A stretch of 64,000 bases of DNA from Listeria costaricensis (GTDB lineage Bacteria; Bacillota; Bacilli; Lactobacillales; Listeriaceae). Location of the stretch: positions 1 to 64,000 of the forward strand of contig NZ_FXUT01000025.1 of the NCBI RefSeq assembly GCF_900183385.1, given 5' to 3'. The notes under the pieces were generated by a model that saw only the letters and a program-made list of their open reading frames with translations, made no database searches and had not been told where the DNA came from. How positions within the stretch are numbered: the stretch's first letter is position 1; each line of letters begins with the position of its first letter. Shown here piece after piece: positions 10,726 through 25,143 of the stretch. The translations under genes and the position numbers were made by a program.

Positions 10726-12254
10726 TGAAACGAGCACTTATCAGTGTATCAGATAAAACGGGTGTGGTAGCATTCGGCAAGCGATTAGTCGAGCTTGATT
10801 TTGAAATTATTTCAACGGGCGGCACGAAGCTGGCTCTTGAAGAAGCGGGCGTTCCAGTCATTGGGATTGAAGAGGTGACAAATTTTCCAGAAATGCTGGA
10901 CGGGCGTGTCAAAACGCTTCATCCGAATGTGCACGGCGGGCTACTTGCCAATCGAAGCATTCCCGCTCATATGGAAGCACTTGAAACGCATGCGATCACA
11001 CCGATCGACTTAGTTTGTGTCAATCTGTATCCTTTCCAAGCAACGATTGAAAAGCCGGATGTGACACTAGCCGAAGCGATTGAAAATATCGATATTGGCG
11101 GTCCTTCCATGCTGCGTTCTGCGGCTAAGAACTATGCGGCAGTGACCGTTTTAGTAGATGCAGCGGATTATGATGGGGTGCTTGGCGAGTTGGCTGAACA
11201 CGGCGCGACGACTTTTGAAACTAGACAAAGACTGGCGGCTAAGGTGTTCCGTCATACGGCTCAATATGATGCGCTGATTGGGCAATATTTAACGGAAGTA
11301 ACGGGTGAAAAATTCCCAGAGAAGCTGACTTTGACTTATAATTTGGAAGACCGTTTGCGTTACGGGGAAAACCCGCATCAGGATGCCGCTTTCTATAAGG
11401 AGCCGCTTGGACAGGAGGGAGTTATCAGCTCTGCCAAACAGCTTCATGGGAAAGCGCTCAGCTATAATAATCTCCGGGATGCGGATGCTGCTGTTAAAAT
11501 CGCCGCAGAATTCAGCGAACCGGTTGCTGTGGCTGTGAAACACATGAATCCATGTGGCGTGGGATGTGGCGCGACGCTTGAAGAGGCTTATTTGAAGGCT
11601 TATGAAGCAGATGAAACGTCTATTTTCGGCGGAATCATTGCGCTTAATCGTGAAGTGGATGCAGAAACAGCAACACATATGAGTCGAATCTTTTTGGAAA
11701 TTATCATTGCGCCAAGTTTTTCAGATGAAGCGTTTGAAATTTTGAGCCGCAAGAAAAATATCCGCTTGTTGACACTGGCGTTTAAAACGGTTGCACCGGG
11801 TCTTGATAAAATTTCGATTGGCGGCGGGCTTTTGCTGCAGGATCAGGACGCGCTGACAGAAGATGTGGAAAGTTATGAAGTTGTGACAGAAAAAGCACCA
11901 ACAGAGGCAGAACTTCAGGCGCTTCTCACACAGTGGAAAATTGTGAAGCATGTGAAATCCAATGCGATTGTTGTGGGGACTGCCTCGCAAACATTAGGTG
12001 TTGGAGCTGGTCAAATGAACCGAATCGGTGCAGCGGAAATTGCTTTGAAACAAGCGGGCGAAAAAGCGAAAGGGGCCGTGCTTGCCTCAGATGCTTTCTT
12101 CCCGATGGACGATACGGTCGAAGCGGCTGGTAAAGCGGGAATTACAGCGATCATTCAGCCGGGCGGATCGATTAAGGATCAGGATTCCATTGCCATGGCT
12201 AACCAATATGGCATTGCGATGGTCGTCACGCATGTACGTCATTTTAAACACTAA
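10722..12254 (+). CDS. purH: Bifunctional AICAR transformylase/IMP cyclohydrolase PurH
   Basis: Performs the last two steps to IMP. The N-terminal MGS-like cyclohydrolase part (about 1-195; [26 protein letters not shown]) is followed by the transformylase part with RYGENPHQ, the catalytic KHMNPCG and DAFFPMDD. 510 residues, full length. Two ATG codons stand in tandem at 10722 and 10725, and either may be used. Confidence 0.96.
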   Translation: MMKRALISVSDKTGVVAFGKRLVELDFEIISTGGTKLALEEAGVPVIGIEEVTNFPEMLDGRVKTLHPNVHGGLLANRSIPAHMEALETHAITPIDLVCVNLYPFQATIEKPDVTLAEAIENIDIGGPSMLRSAAKNYAAVTVLVDAADYDGVLGELAEHGATTFETRQRLAAKVFRHTAQYDALIGQYLTEVTGEKFPEKLTLTYNLEDRLRYGENPHQDAAFYKEPLGQEGVISSAKQLHGKALSYNNLRDADAAVKIAAEFSEPVAVAVKHMNPCGVGCGATLEEAYLKAYEADETSIFGGIIALNREVDAETATHMSRIFLEIIIAPSFSDEAFEILSRKKNIRLLTLAFKTVAPGLDKISIGGGLLLQDQDALTEDVESYEVVTEKAPTEAELQALLTQWKIVKHVKSNAIVVGTASQTLGVGAGQMNRIGAAEIALKQAGEKAKGAVLASDAFFPMDDTVEAAGKAGITAIIQPGGSIKDQDSIAMANQYGIAMVVTHVRHFKH

Positions 12255-12266
12255 GGAAGTGAAAAA

Positions 12267-13529
12267 ATGAAAATCTTAGTAGTCGGAAGCGGCGGTCGTG
12301 AACATGCGATCAGTCGAAAATTACTTGAATCCCCGAAAACGGAACAAGTCTATGTTGTCCCGGGTAATGATGGAATGGTGCAAAAAGGGATTGCGCTTCA
12401 GGATATTCCGGAAACTGATCATGAGGCGATCATCCAATTTGCCACAGAAAAAGCGGTAGATTTTGCGATTGTTGGACCGGAAGTGCCACTTTTAAACGGG
12501 CTGGTCGACGATTTGGAGGCAGCAGGCATTCCAGCGTTTGGCCCAACGAAGCAGGCGGCACTGATTGAAGGCAGTAAGGATTTTGCTAAACAATTTATGA
12601 AAAAATATCAAATTCCAACGGCCGATTCGGAGACCTTTACGGATTACGAGGCGGCAAAAGCTTATCTGGATGAGAAGAAAGCACCGATTGTGATTAAAGC
12701 AGATGGTTTGGCAGCTGGAAAAGGTGTTACGGTGGCCATGACCATGGAAGAAGCTACACTCGCATTAAAAGAAATGATGCTGGAAGCTAAGTTCGGCGAG
12801 GCGTCAGAGAAAGTGGTCATAGAAGAATTTTTAGCAGGAGAAGAATTTTCGCTGATGGCCTTTGTGAATGGGACGGAAGTTTATCCGATGGAAGTTGCGC
12901 AGGATCATAAGCGAGCCTATGATGGCGATAAAGGTCCCAATACTGGCGGCATGGGTGCCTATTCTCCAGTCCCACATCTGGCAAAAGAAGTCGTGGATGA
13001 AGCCATTGAAAAAATTCTGATTCCAGCAAGTAGCGGCCTTGTAAGTGAAGGCAGAAGTTTTCGCGGAATTCTTTATGCGGGGCTGATTCATACGGAAGCG
13101 GGGCCAAAAGTGATCGAATTCAATGCAAGATTTGGCGATCCGGAAACACAGGTCGTACTGCCAAGACTCGAGTCGGACTTGGTGGAAATTATTTGGTCAC
13201 TCCTGCATGATCAAAAGCCAGAGGTTCATTTTAAACAAGGCGGCATTGAACTCGGTGTTGTACTTGCCAGTGCGGGTTATCCAGATCATTATGAAAAAGG
13301 TGCCAAACTTACTGGATTAGAACACATTAGTTCGGATGTCAACATCTACCATGCGGGTACAAAGCTTGATTCGGATGGGGATTTCGTTTCAAATGGCGGA
13401 CGTGTTTTATTGATAGGTTTGCAGGCAGAATCGATGGTGGCAGCACGTCAGAAGATCTATCAGGAAATGAAGAAACTTGAAAATCCGGCCTTTTTCTACC
13501 GGATTGATATTGGACTAAAAGCTGAATAA
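12267..13529 (+). CDS. purD: Phosphoribosylamine-glycine ligase PurD
   Basis: Ligates glycine to phosphoribosylamine (second step of the pathway). ATP-grasp enzyme of 420 residues: VVGSGGREHAI start, GPEVPL, IKADGLAAGKGV glycine loop, NTGGMGAYSP and the metal site EFNARFGDPE. It has AAGGAAG ahead of the ATG and is the last gene before the operon terminator. Confidence 0.96.
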   Translation: MKILVVGSGGREHAISRKLLESPKTEQVYVVPGNDGMVQKGIALQDIPETDHEAIIQFATEKAVDFAIVGPEVPLLNGLVDDLEAAGIPAFGPTKQAALIEGSKDFAKQFMKKYQIPTADSETFTDYEAAKAYLDEKKAPIVIKADGLAAGKGVTVAMTMEEATLALKEMMLEAKFGEASEKVVIEEFLAGEEFSLMAFVNGTEVYPMEVAQDHKRAYDGDKGPNTGGMGAYSPVPHLAKEVVDEAIEKILIPASSGLVSEGRSFRGILYAGLIHTEAGPKVIEFNARFGDPETQVVLPRLESDLVEIIWSLLHDQKPEVHFKQGGIELGVVLASAGYPDHYEKGAKLTGLEHISSDVNIYHAGTKLDSDGDFVSNGGRVLLIGLQAESMVAARQKIYQEMKKLENPAFFYRIDIGLKAE

Positions 13530-13541
13530 GTGAATCGTCAT

Positions 13542-13583
13542 AAAAAGCATAATCTCGCGAAAATTGCGGGATTATGCTTTTTT
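13542..13583 (+). terminator. pur operon terminator
   Basis: A 17-bp stem (AAAAAGCATAATCTCGC with its complement, one G-U pair), a short loop and a T-run. Confidence 0.9.
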
Positions 13584-13595
13584 GAGGAAAAAAGA

Positions 13596-13624
13596 TTGTA
13601 TTTCACACGTTGGTACGTTAAAAT
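13596..13624 (+). promoter_or_regulatory. yerC promoter
   Basis: TTGTAT at 13596-13601, a 17-nt spacer and TAAAAT at 13619-13624, about 40 nt before the yerC start. Confidence 0.65.
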
Positions 13625-13664
13625 ATGAAAGTGAAGATTGAATAGTTTAAACGGAGGTTATCGT

Positions 13665-13961
13665 ATGCAAATAGAAAAGTTAAGAGGGGAAGGGTTAGAT
13701 GCCTTTTTTGAAGGGATTTTAACACTGGAAACTCTCGAGGAATGCTATGCTTTTTTTGATGATGTCTGCACGGTGAACGAGATTCAATCCATGTCGCAGC
13801 GCTTTCAGGTGGCTAAAATGCTGGCAGAAGGAAAAACTTACAGTGTGATTGAGGTCGAAACAGGTGCCAGTACAGCCACGATTTCACGTGTCAAACGCTC
13901 GCTGAATTACGGCAATGACATGTACCAAGTGGTATTTGATCGGATGAAAGAAGAAAACTAA
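13665..13961 (+). CDS. yerC: YerC/YecD family TrpR-like regulator
   Basis: A 98-residue protein matching the YerC/YecD family, which shares the TrpR helix-turn-helix. The DNA-binding part is around SVIEVETGASTATISRVKRS (about 64-83). The effector is not known for the family; it is often found near pcrB, as here. The start is ATG 13665, with GGAGG 7 nt ahead. Confidence 0.85.
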   Translation: MQIEKLRGEGLDAFFEGILTLETLEECYAFFDDVCTVNEIQSMSQRFQVAKMLAEGKTYSVIEVETGASTATISRVKRSLNYGNDMYQVVFDRMKEEN

Positions 13962-13984
13962 CTGCTTGTCTGGAGGTTTTCCCG

Positions 13985-14236
13985 CTGAAGAAAAAATCGA
14001 CTTATTCTGTGATCGTGACGGCGATTTTAGCGCTGGCAGTACTATTTGCACTTGTTCAGATGTTTATTAGCCGGACGACACTTCCGTTCAGCCTCTTATG
14101 GCACTGGATTTTTATTATCAGTTTTGCTGTGACGACGAGTATCAATGCTTACCAAAAGCGGCTTATTGGAACGGCAGTCGGCTTATCCGGCCTTGTTATC
14201 TGTATCGCTAGTCTGGTCATTCAGGCTTATCTTTAA
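13985..14236 (+). CDS. Small membrane protein, probable CTG start
   Basis: About 83 residues with three hydrophobic segments and no recognised family. GGAGGT at 13972-13977 sits 7 nt before CTG 13985, which would add a positively charged N-terminus (KKKSTYS) ahead of the first membrane segment. The first normal in-frame start, GTG 14009, is 31 nt from the ribosome binding site. The gene follows yerC closely and is probably cotranscribed with it. Its function is unknown. Confidence 0.65.
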   Translation: MKKKSTYSVIVTAILALAVLFALVQMFISRTTLPFSLLWHWIFIISFAVTTSINAYQKRLIGTAVGLSGLVICIASLVIQAYL

Positions 14237-14278
14237 AAATGGCCTCGTTTCGCTTTTTTTGAAACGAAGCCATTTTTT
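14235..14278 (+). terminator. Terminator after the yerC operon
   Basis: A stem of about 16 bp (AAAATGGCCTCGTTTC and near-complement, one mismatch) followed by a T-run. Confidence 0.85.
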
Positions 14279-14348
14279 GTTTGTATCTCTAAAAAGTTTA
14301 AAAAAAGTCAAAACTTCATAAAAGACAGATGAAGCTCCTTCCGACTAA

Positions 14349-14357
14349 TGCTATAAT
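14349..14357 (+). promoter_or_regulatory. Extended -10 promoter of pcrB
   Basis: TGCTATAAT, an extended -10 box, 39 nt before the pcrB start. No good -35 box is seen. Confidence 0.55.
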
Positions 14358-14395
14358 AGGATAGCAGTCTTGAAACAATGAATGAGGGGGACATC

Positions 14396-15079
14396 ATGTT
14401 GCGGCATTTTTTTAAAATTGATCCGGCAAAAGAATTAAGCGAAAAAGCTGTGCATCGGCTTTTAACAAGTGGGACTGATGGCTTTATTGTTGGTGGTACG
14501 GACGGACTGACAGCTGAAAATGTCTCTTTTACCTATGATCTTTTCAGTGAATCTGAGCTTCCTGTTTATTTGGAAGTCAGTAGTGAGGCGGCAATTCTTC
14601 CATATGCAGATCGCTTTTTGATTCCAAGCGTGCTGAATACGCAGGAAACAGAATGGCTGATTGGCAGGCATCATCAAGTTGCGATGGAGTATGGAAAATA
14701 CATCCCGTGGAATAAAACGAGTACGCAAGGGTATATTATTTTAAATGAAGAAGCGAAGGCGGCACGGCTGGCCAAGGCGGACACAGCCCTGTCGATTGAT
14801 GCCATTCAGGCTTACGCGCGACTTGCGGAACATGTTTTTCACTTGCCGATTGTTTATTTGGAATATAGCGGCAGGTACGGAAATCCGGCGGTTGTTCAGG
14901 CAGTGCGTGAGGTGCTAGGTGGCACGACGGAGCTCTGGTATGGTGGTGGCATTCAAACGCTTGAACAGGCGGTGGAAATGGGGCATCATGCCGATGTAAT
15001 CGTCGTTGGGAACAGTCTTTATGAAGATTTTGAAAGTGCGATTGAAACGACACAAGCTCGTTGTTTTCTTCCGTGTTGA
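14396..15079 (+). CDS. pcrB: Heptaprenylglyceryl phosphate synthase PcrB
   Basis: Joins heptaprenyl diphosphate to sn-glycerol-1-phosphate, an archaeal-type ether lipid step found in Bacillales. A TIM-barrel protein of 227 residues with the IVGGTDGLT and YGGGIQTLEQA phosphate-binding segments and the YLEYSGRYGNP motif of the family. The start at ATG 14396 has GAGGGGG ahead. It lies 47 nt upstream of pcrA, as in Bacillus and Listeria. Confidence 0.93.
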   Translation: MLRHFFKIDPAKELSEKAVHRLLTSGTDGFIVGGTDGLTAENVSFTYDLFSESELPVYLEVSSEAAILPYADRFLIPSVLNTQETEWLIGRHHQVAMEYGKYIPWNKTSTQGYIILNEEAKAARLAKADTALSIDAIQAYARLAEHVFHLPIVYLEYSGRYGNPAVVQAVREVLGGTTELWYGGGIQTLEQAVEMGHHADVIVVGNSLYEDFESAIETTQARCFLPC

Positions 15080-15126
15080 AATATGATAAAATAAGAACAA
15101 ATGTTTGTATGGTGGTGTAAAATAGA

Positions 15127-19352
<4,226 letters not shown>

Positions 19353-19355
19353 CGA

Positions 19356-20474
19356 ATGAAAAAATTATTGGTACCCTTGATGGTCCTGCTGCTTGTGCTT
19401 ACAGGTTGTGCGCCAAAGCTTGATTCTGATAGCAAGGTCGTACAAAAAGATTCGGAGAAAAAAGGCGAGACGGGGATTATGACAAAAAATCAAATCTCAT
19501 CAAGTTACTATAAAACCGTCCTCCCTTATAAGGCCAGCAAATCGCGCGGTCTGGTCGTTTCCAATATCAATTCGCGCTATGACATTAATGAGTTAGAGTC
19601 CGGCTTGATGCGGATTTCACAAAACAATTATGCGGTGGATCAATACTTATTCCAAGAAGGACAATATTTGGATGAAGATACACTCAGTAAGTGGCTTTCA
19701 CGTCAAAGTGACGATAATAAGGATGGGCTGAATCCGACTGATAATGGGACGGGAAATAACCGCAATCCGATTTATTTAGCGCATATTCTTGAACAGGATT
19801 ATTTAAAGCAAACGGATGATAACACGGTTTCATTAGGTGGTGTGTCTGTTGCACTGGCGATGAATTCTGTGGACTATTATCAAAAAGAACAGTATGGCGA
19901 TACCTATGAACAGGATATCAGCGACAGTGATTTGCTTGCCAAAGGGAAAGAAATGGCTCAAACTGTGGTCAATCGGATGCGTCAAACCAAGGGGCTTGAA
20001 AATGTACCGATTACAGTGGCCATTTATAAGCAAGGGCGTCGTGATGCGGTAGCGCCAGGGAACTACATGGCCTATACAACTGCAGAGGGAACGGATCTTG
20101 GCAACTGGAAAGATATCAAAGAGAAGAGTTACGTGTTGCCGTCTAATGATGCTGCAAGCGACCATAAGACGGACAGCGATTCCTTCTTGAATTTTAAAGC
20201 GGATATTGAAAAATACTATCCGAATTACACGGGTGTTGTGGGACGTGCCCGCTATGAAAACGACCAACTTGCAGAGCTTGATGTCGATATTCCCGTTCAG
20301 TTTTACGGAGAGGCGGAAATTATTGGATTTTCACAGTATGTGACGGATCTGGTCGGCAAGCATTTGCCCAATACAGCGAATATCCAAGTGAATATTTCTA
20401 CAACGGATGGACCGGCAGCACTGATTACGCGCTCTGCGAATGAAGATGCAGCGAAGGCTCATATTTATAATTAA
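19356..20474 (+). CDS. camS: CamS family lipoprotein
   Basis: A 372-residue lipoprotein with a signal peptide ending in the lipobox LTGC (Cys18). It belongs to the CamS/sex-pheromone family conserved behind ligA in Listeria, staphylococci and bacilli. The lipoprotein signal peptide of the staphylococcal member is the source of the cAM373 pheromone. I do not see that peptide (AIFILAS) in this signal sequence. GGTGGAG is the ribosome binding site. The function of the mature protein is unknown. Confidence 0.85.
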   Translation: MKKLLVPLMVLLLVLTGCAPKLDSDSKVVQKDSEKKGETGIMTKNQISSSYYKTVLPYKASKSRGLVVSNINSRYDINELESGLMRISQNNYAVDQYLFQEGQYLDEDTLSKWLSRQSDDNKDGLNPTDNGTGNNRNPIYLAHILEQDYLKQTDDNTVSLGGVSVALAMNSVDYYQKEQYGDTYEQDISDSDLLAKGKEMAQTVVNRMRQTKGLENVPITVAIYKQGRRDAVAPGNYMAYTTAEGTDLGNWKDIKEKSYVLPSNDAASDHKTDSDSFLNFKADIEKYYPNYTGVVGRARYENDQLAELDVDIPVQFYGEAEIIGFSQYVTDLVGKHLPNTANIQVNISTTDGPAALITRSANEDAAKAHIYN

Positions 20475-20479
20475 ACGAA

Positions 20480-20531
20480 GAAACAGGATTCCATGAGGAG
20501 CTATAGAGGCTTCTAGTGGAATCCTGTTTTT
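20480..20531 (+). terminator. camS terminator
   Basis: AAACAGGATTCCA pairs with TGGAATCCTGTTT across a 23-nt loop, then a T-run. Confidence 0.8.
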
Positions 20532-20600
20532 ATCGGTGTGGAAACGAACGATTTCTTTTCAGGAAATTCATAAAAACCCTCTGCAAATGGGTGTAGACTA

Positions 20601-20609
20601 TGATATAAT
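20601..20609 (+). promoter_or_regulatory. Extended -10 promoter of gatCAB
   Basis: TGATATAAT at 20601-20609; the -35 region is poor (CTGCAA, 17 nt away). Confidence 0.6.
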
Positions 20610-20661
20610 TTTAGCATTAGTGGAAAAAACTAATCGATCTAACCATAAGGAGGATGGCGTT

Positions 20662-20955
20662 TTGACAAATATATCGAAAGACACTGTACGTAAAGTGGCG
20701 AACCTTGCAAAACTTGAAGTTTCTGATTCTGAAGCAGAAGCATTTGCCAGCCAGCTTGGCAATATTATTGAAATGGTCGAAAAATTAAACGAGTTGGATA
20801 CAACAAATGTAGAACCGACTTCGCACGCAATCCCTGTTTCCAATGTCCTTCGCGAAGATGTGGCAAAACCCGGACTGCCGCGTGAAAAAGTTTTACGTAA
20901 TGCGCCTCTAACGCAGGATGGCATGTTTAAAGTTCCAACAATTATTGAAGAATAA
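20662..20955 (+). CDS. gatC: GatC subunit of Glu/Asp-tRNA amidotransferase
   Basis: A small subunit of 97 residues needed to assemble GatA and GatB. The start is TTG 20662, with AAGGAGG 8 nt ahead, giving MTNISKDTVRKVANLAKL as in the family. A much longer reading from 20536 would run through the promoter and is rejected. First gene of gatCAB. Confidence 0.93.
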   Translation: MTNISKDTVRKVANLAKLEVSDSEAEAFASQLGNIIEMVEKLNELDTTNVEPTSHAIPVSNVLREDVAKPGLPREKVLRNAPLTQDGMFKVPTIIEE

Positions 20956-20988
20956 GTGTGAAAATCTGCTTATAGGAGGGAATCTATT

Positions 20989-22443
20989 TTGGGTTTATTT
21001 GAACATTCAGTACAAGAATTGCACGACCTTCTTGTGAAAAAAGAAATTACGCCGTTTGATTTAGTGCAAGAATCCTATGACCGCATTGAAGCGGTGGAAG
21101 ATAAGGTGGGCGCTTTTATTACGCTCAACAAGGAAAAAGCCTATGACGTGGCAGCTGAACTTGGTGATGCTGGGATCGATCCGGATAACGTGCTGGCAGG
21201 TCTGCCAATCGGTATCAAAGATAATATCGTAACGAATCGTTTGCGGACGACTGCAGCAAGCAAAATTTTGGAAAACTTTGACCCGATTTATGATGCAACG
21301 GTTGTCCAAAAATTGAAAAAAGCGCAGGCCATCAATATCGGGAAACTGAATATGGATGAGTTTGCAATGGGGTCATCGACTGAAACATCCTACTTCCATA
21401 AAACTTATAATCCGTGGAACTTGAGCAAGGTTCCGGGTGGCTCATCTGGCGGTAGTGCGGCAGCGGTTGCGGCTTCTGAAGTGCTCTTCTCGCTGGGCTC
21501 TGATACAGGTGGCTCGATTCGTCAACCGGCGGCATTTTGTGGTGTTGTGGGAATGAAGCCTACATATGGTCGCGTTTCGCGTTTTGGCTTGATTGCCTTT
21601 GCCTCTTCGCTCGATCAAATTGGTCCTATTACACGTACTGTGGCCGATAATGCCTATCTTTTGGAAGCCATCTCTGGCGTTGATGAAAATGATTCGACTT
21701 CGATCGAACGGCCGGCTGAGAATTTTGCGGCTGCTTTGACGGGGGACATTAAAGGGCTCAAAATTGGCGTTCCGAAAGAGTACTTGGGCGCTGGGGTTGA
21801 ACCGGGCGTGAAACAAGCCGTCATGGAAGCTCTGGCCACGCTTGAAAAACTGGGTGCCACATGGGAAGAAGTTTCCCTGCCGCATTCTGAGTATGGTGTA
21901 GCAAGTTATTACATTCTGGCTTCCAGTGAGGCATCTTCCAACTTGGCGCGCTTTGATGGGGTTCGTTATGGGTATCGTTCACCGAATGCAACCAATTTGG
22001 ATGAGCTTTACAAGAAAACTCGTTCTGAAGGATTTGGCGATGAAGTGAAGCGTCGGATCATGCTGGGTACTTATTCGCTAAGTTCCGGCTACTATGATGC
22101 TTATTATAAAAAAGCGCAACAGGCACGTACGCTGATCAAAGAGGATTTTGCTAAAGTATTTGAAGCCTATGACGTGATTATTGGCCCAACTGCTCCAACG
22201 ACGGCCTTCAATATTGATGGGATGATTCATGACCCGATCACCATGTATCTGAATGATATTTTGACGATTCCGATCAACCTGTCGGGCGTTCCAGCGATTT
22301 CTGTACCATGTGGCTTCTCGGATGGTATGCCGGTCGGTCTGCAAATCATTGGGAATCATTTTGAAGAAGCAAAAATTTATCAGGTTGCCCATGCTTTTGA
22401 GCAGGCGACAGCATTCCATAAAGAAAAGCCAACATTATCTTAG
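20989..22443 (+). CDS. gatA: GatA, amidase subunit of tRNA amidotransferase
   Basis: Releases ammonia from glutamine for conversion of Glu-tRNA(Gln) or Asp-tRNA(Asn). Amidase signature with the triad Lys77 (GIKDN), Ser152 (PGGSSGGS) and Ser176 (DTGGSIRQP). 484 residues, normal length. The start is TTG 20989 behind AGGAGGG. Confidence 0.97.
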   Translation: MGLFEHSVQELHDLLVKKEITPFDLVQESYDRIEAVEDKVGAFITLNKEKAYDVAAELGDAGIDPDNVLAGLPIGIKDNIVTNRLRTTAASKILENFDPIYDATVVQKLKKAQAINIGKLNMDEFAMGSSTETSYFHKTYNPWNLSKVPGGSSGGSAAAVAASEVLFSLGSDTGGSIRQPAAFCGVVGMKPTYGRVSRFGLIAFASSLDQIGPITRTVADNAYLLEAISGVDENDSTSIERPAENFAAALTGDIKGLKIGVPKEYLGAGVEPGVKQAVMEALATLEKLGATWEEVSLPHSEYGVASYYILASSEASSNLARFDGVRYGYRSPNATNLDELYKKTRSEGFGDEVKRRIMLGTYSLSSGYYDAYYKKAQQARTLIKEDFAKVFEAYDVIIGPTAPTTAFNIDGMIHDPITMYLNDILTIPINLSGVPAISVPCGFSDGMPVGLQIIGNHFEEAKIYQVAHAFEQATAFHKEKPTLS

Positions 22444-22458
22444 GAGGGGGAAGAAGAC

Positions 22459-23889
22459 ATGAATTTTGAAACTGTGATTGGACTTGAAGTGCACGTAGAA
22501 TTAAAAACTGAATCAAAAATTTTCTCTTCTGCTCCTGCTCATTTTGGTGCAGAACCGAATACAAACACAACGGTGGTCGATTTAGGGATGCCGGGTGTTT
22601 TGCCAGTACTGAATAAACGGGCAGTTGAATATGGAATGAAGGCTGCAATGGCAATCAATTGTGAAATTGCCCAGCATACTAAATTTGACCGCAAAAACTA
22701 TTTTTATCCCGATAATCCGAAAGCCTACCAAATTTCGCAATTCGATAAACCAATTGGTGAACATGGCTGGATTGAAATTGAAGTTGGCGGTAAGAAGAAA
22801 AAAATCGGTATTACACGGCTTCATTTAGAAGAGGATGCAGGGAAAAATACGCATACGAATCAAGGGTATTCACTTGTTGATATCAATCGTCAAGGAACGC
22901 CACTAATTGAGATCGTATCGGAGCCGGATATTAGAACGGCTGAAGAAGCTTATGCATATCTGGAAAAACTGAAATCAATCATTCAATATACAGGTGTTTC
23001 CGACGTGAAAATGGAAGAAGGCTCGATGCGTTGTGATGCGAATATCTCGATTCGTCCGGTCGGTCAGGAAGAATTTGGCGTGAAAACGGAGCTGAAAAAC
23101 CTGAACTCCTTTAACAACGTGCGTAAGGGAATCGAATATGAAGAAAAACGCCAGCGTGAGGTACTTCTTGCGGGTGGAATTATCGAACAGGAAACGCGCC
23201 GTTTTGAAGAAGCAACAGGCAAAACGAGCTTGATGCGTGTGAAAGAGGGTTCCGATGATTATCGTTACTTCCCAGAGCCGGATCTAGTCGATTTGTTTAT
23301 TGATCAGGCTTGGATGGATCGGATTCGTGCGGAAATCCCAGAGCTGCCTGACAAACGAAAAGAACGTTATGTGACGGAACTAGGCTTGCCTTCCTATGAT
23401 GCGATGGTGCTTACACTGACAAAAGAAATGTCTGATTTCTTTGAAGCAACGATCAAAGCCGGCGCAGAAACAAAGCTCGCTTCTAACTGGCTGATGGGTG
23501 AAGTATCTGCTTATCTGAATGCTGAACAAAAAGAATTGCATGAGACAGGGCTTACACCGGAAAACCTTGCGGGGATGATCAAACTCATTGAAAATGGGAC
23601 GATCTCTTCTAAAATCGCCAAGAAAGTCTTTCGTGAGCTGGCTCAAAATGGTGGGCATGCCGAAGAGGTTGTCAAAGCAAAAGGTCTCGTTCAAATTTCG
23701 GATGAGGGCGAGTTGCGCAAAATCATTACAGCGATTCTGGATGAAAATGAGCAATCAATTGTCGACTTTAAAAATGGGAAGGACCGGGCGATCGGTTTCC
23801 TTGTCGGTCAAGTGATGAAACAAACCAAAGGCCAAGCGAATCCGCCTATGGTCAATAAGATTTTACTGGAAGAAATGAATAAACGCTAA
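22459..23889 (+). CDS. gatB: GatB, kinase subunit of tRNA amidotransferase
   Basis: Phosphorylates the misacylated tRNA and binds it. It shows the family start [12 protein letters not shown], the [18 protein letters not shown] segment, EEDAGKNTH, and a YqeY-like C-terminal tail domain. 476 residues. GGAGGGG stands 10 nt ahead of the ATG. Last gene of the operon, followed by a strong terminator. Confidence 0.97.
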   Translation: MNFETVIGLEVHVELKTESKIFSSAPAHFGAEPNTNTTVVDLGMPGVLPVLNKRAVEYGMKAAMAINCEIAQHTKFDRKNYFYPDNPKAYQISQFDKPIGEHGWIEIEVGGKKKKIGITRLHLEEDAGKNTHTNQGYSLVDINRQGTPLIEIVSEPDIRTAEEAYAYLEKLKSIIQYTGVSDVKMEEGSMRCDANISIRPVGQEEFGVKTELKNLNSFNNVRKGIEYEEKRQREVLLAGGIIEQETRRFEEATGKTSLMRVKEGSDDYRYFPEPDLVDLFIDQAWMDRIRAEIPELPDKRKERYVTELGLPSYDAMVLTLTKEMSDFFEATIKAGAETKLASNWLMGEVSAYLNAEQKELHETGLTPENLAGMIKLIENGTISSKIAKKVFRELAQNGGHAEEVVKAKGLVQISDEGELRKIITAILDENEQSIVDFKNGKDRAIGFLVGQVMKQTKGQANPPMVNKILLEEMNKR

Positions 23890-23895
23890 TCTGAA

Positions 23896-23971
23896 GCAGA
23901 AACGGTCTTCAATCAATTTCTTGTCAATTTGACGGGGAGCAGATTTGATTGAGACGGTTTCTGTTTTTTTT
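23896..23971 (+). terminator. gatCAB terminator
   Basis: Long stem: CAGAAACGGTCTTCAATCAA pairs with its near-complement at 23945-23963, then T8. Confidence 0.85.
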
Positions 23972-24067
23972 AGACCGTTTGACCACTTTCATATGCAGGA
24001 TTTTTAAATAAATGGGAGGATATGCACGATTTTTCACTGGTATAAAATAGGCAAGCGACTATTTTTT

Positions 24068-24128
24068 TGCTATAATAAACATGCTGAACAGATGAGGCGT
24101 TACACGTTTTGAGTGTAGCCGTTTTTTT
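24068..24128 (+). promoter_or_regulatory. dgkB promoter with leader hairpin
   Basis: Extended -10 TGCTATAAT at 24068-24076 would start transcription near 24083. Downstream, GGCGTTACAC (24096-24105) pairs with GTGTAGCC (24113-24120, 2-nt bulge) and T7 follows. This looks like a terminator placed between promoter and gene, a possible attenuator. Confidence 0.5.
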
Positions 24129-24149
24129 GTTGTAGAGAGGATGAAGGCA

Positions 24150-25097
24150 ATGAAGAAGAGAGCTCGCGTAATCTATAATCCAACTTCTGGTCGAGAGCTG
24201 ATCAAGAAAAATTTGGCAGATGTCCTGCAAATATTAGAAAATGCAGGTTACGTGACGAGTGCCCATGCGACGACACCAGAAGCAGGTGATGCAAAGCGAG
24301 AAGCTGAACTGGCCGTGGTAGATGGGTATGATCTTGTGGTTGCAGCAGGCGGCGATGGGACTATCAATGAAGTGATCAATGGAATTGCTGAGCAACCGGT
24401 TCGTCCAAAAGTGGGGATCATTCCAACTGGGACGACGAATGACTTTGCTCGTGCGCTTCATGTTCCGCGAGATGTGATCAAGGCAACGGAAATCATTGCT
24501 GCTGGTCAAAGTGTCGCGATGGATATTGGGAAGGCCAATGATACGTATTTTATTAATATTGGCGGTGGCGGCCGTTTGACAGAACTGACCTATGATGTAC
24601 CAAGTAAATTAAAAACGATGCTGGGACAGCTGGCCTATTATTTAAAAGGAATCGAAATGCTGCCGTCTTTTAAAGCGACGAAAGTCAAAATTGAATATGA
24701 TGATGGTTTTTTTGAAGGAGAAGCGATGTTTTTCCTGCTTGGGCTGACCAATTCGATTGGCGGGTTTGAAAAGATTGCGCCGGATGCCAAGCTGGATGAT
24801 GGCAAATTTTCACTGATAGTGGTCAAAAAGGTCAACTTGGCTGAATTTATTCGTCTGATCACACTGGCTTTACGCGGCGATCATGTGAAAGAACCGAATG
24901 TCATCTATGTGAAATCTGAAAAAGTTGTGGTGACTTCAGAAGAAAAAATGCTCATCAATTTAGACGGTGAACTAGGCGGAGAGACGCCAATGACTTTTCA
25001 AAATTTAAATCAGCATATTGAATTTTTTGCGAATGTGGAAGAGATTCCGGCTTCTGATTTGGATGTAAAATACGAGGAACAAACGTTAATTGATTAA
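24150..25097 (+). CDS. dgkB: Diacylglycerol kinase DgkB (YerQ type)
   Basis: Phosphorylates diacylglycerol released during lipoteichoic acid synthesis so that it can re-enter phospholipid synthesis. Soluble lipid-kinase fold: GGDGTINEV nucleotide site and GIIPTGTTNDFARAL, plus the conserved GFEKIAPDAKLDDGKF stretch. 315 residues from ATG 24150 (AGAGAGG 9 nt ahead); ATG 24141 touches the ribosome binding site. It lies between gatCAB and cell-wall glycosylation genes. Confidence 0.92.
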   Translation: MKKRARVIYNPTSGRELIKKNLADVLQILENAGYVTSAHATTPEAGDAKREAELAVVDGYDLVVAAGGDGTINEVINGIAEQPVRPKVGIIPTGTTNDFARALHVPRDVIKATEIIAAGQSVAMDIGKANDTYFINIGGGGRLTELTYDVPSKLKTMLGQLAYYLKGIEMLPSFKATKVKIEYDDGFFEGEAMFFLLGLTNSIGGFEKIAPDAKLDDGKFSLIVVKKVNLAEFIRLITLALRGDHVKEPNVIYVKSEKVVVTSEEKMLINLDGELGGETPMTFQNLNQHIEFFANVEEIPASDLDVKYEEQTLID

Positions 25098-25098
25098 T

Positions 25099-25140
25099 AA
25101 AAAGGTGCGAAACCAGTTACTTGGTTTCGCACCTTTTTTG
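25099..25140. terminator. Bidirectional terminator between dgkB and yfhO
   Basis: A stem of about 15 bp (AAAGGTGCGAAACCA and complement) with A-run and T-run on both sides, serving convergent genes. Confidence 0.85.
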
Positions 25141-25143
25141 TGA

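Noticed and set aside
19356-19410. cAM373 pheromone in the CamS signal peptide
   Set aside because: The heptapeptide AIFILAS is not present in this signal sequence.
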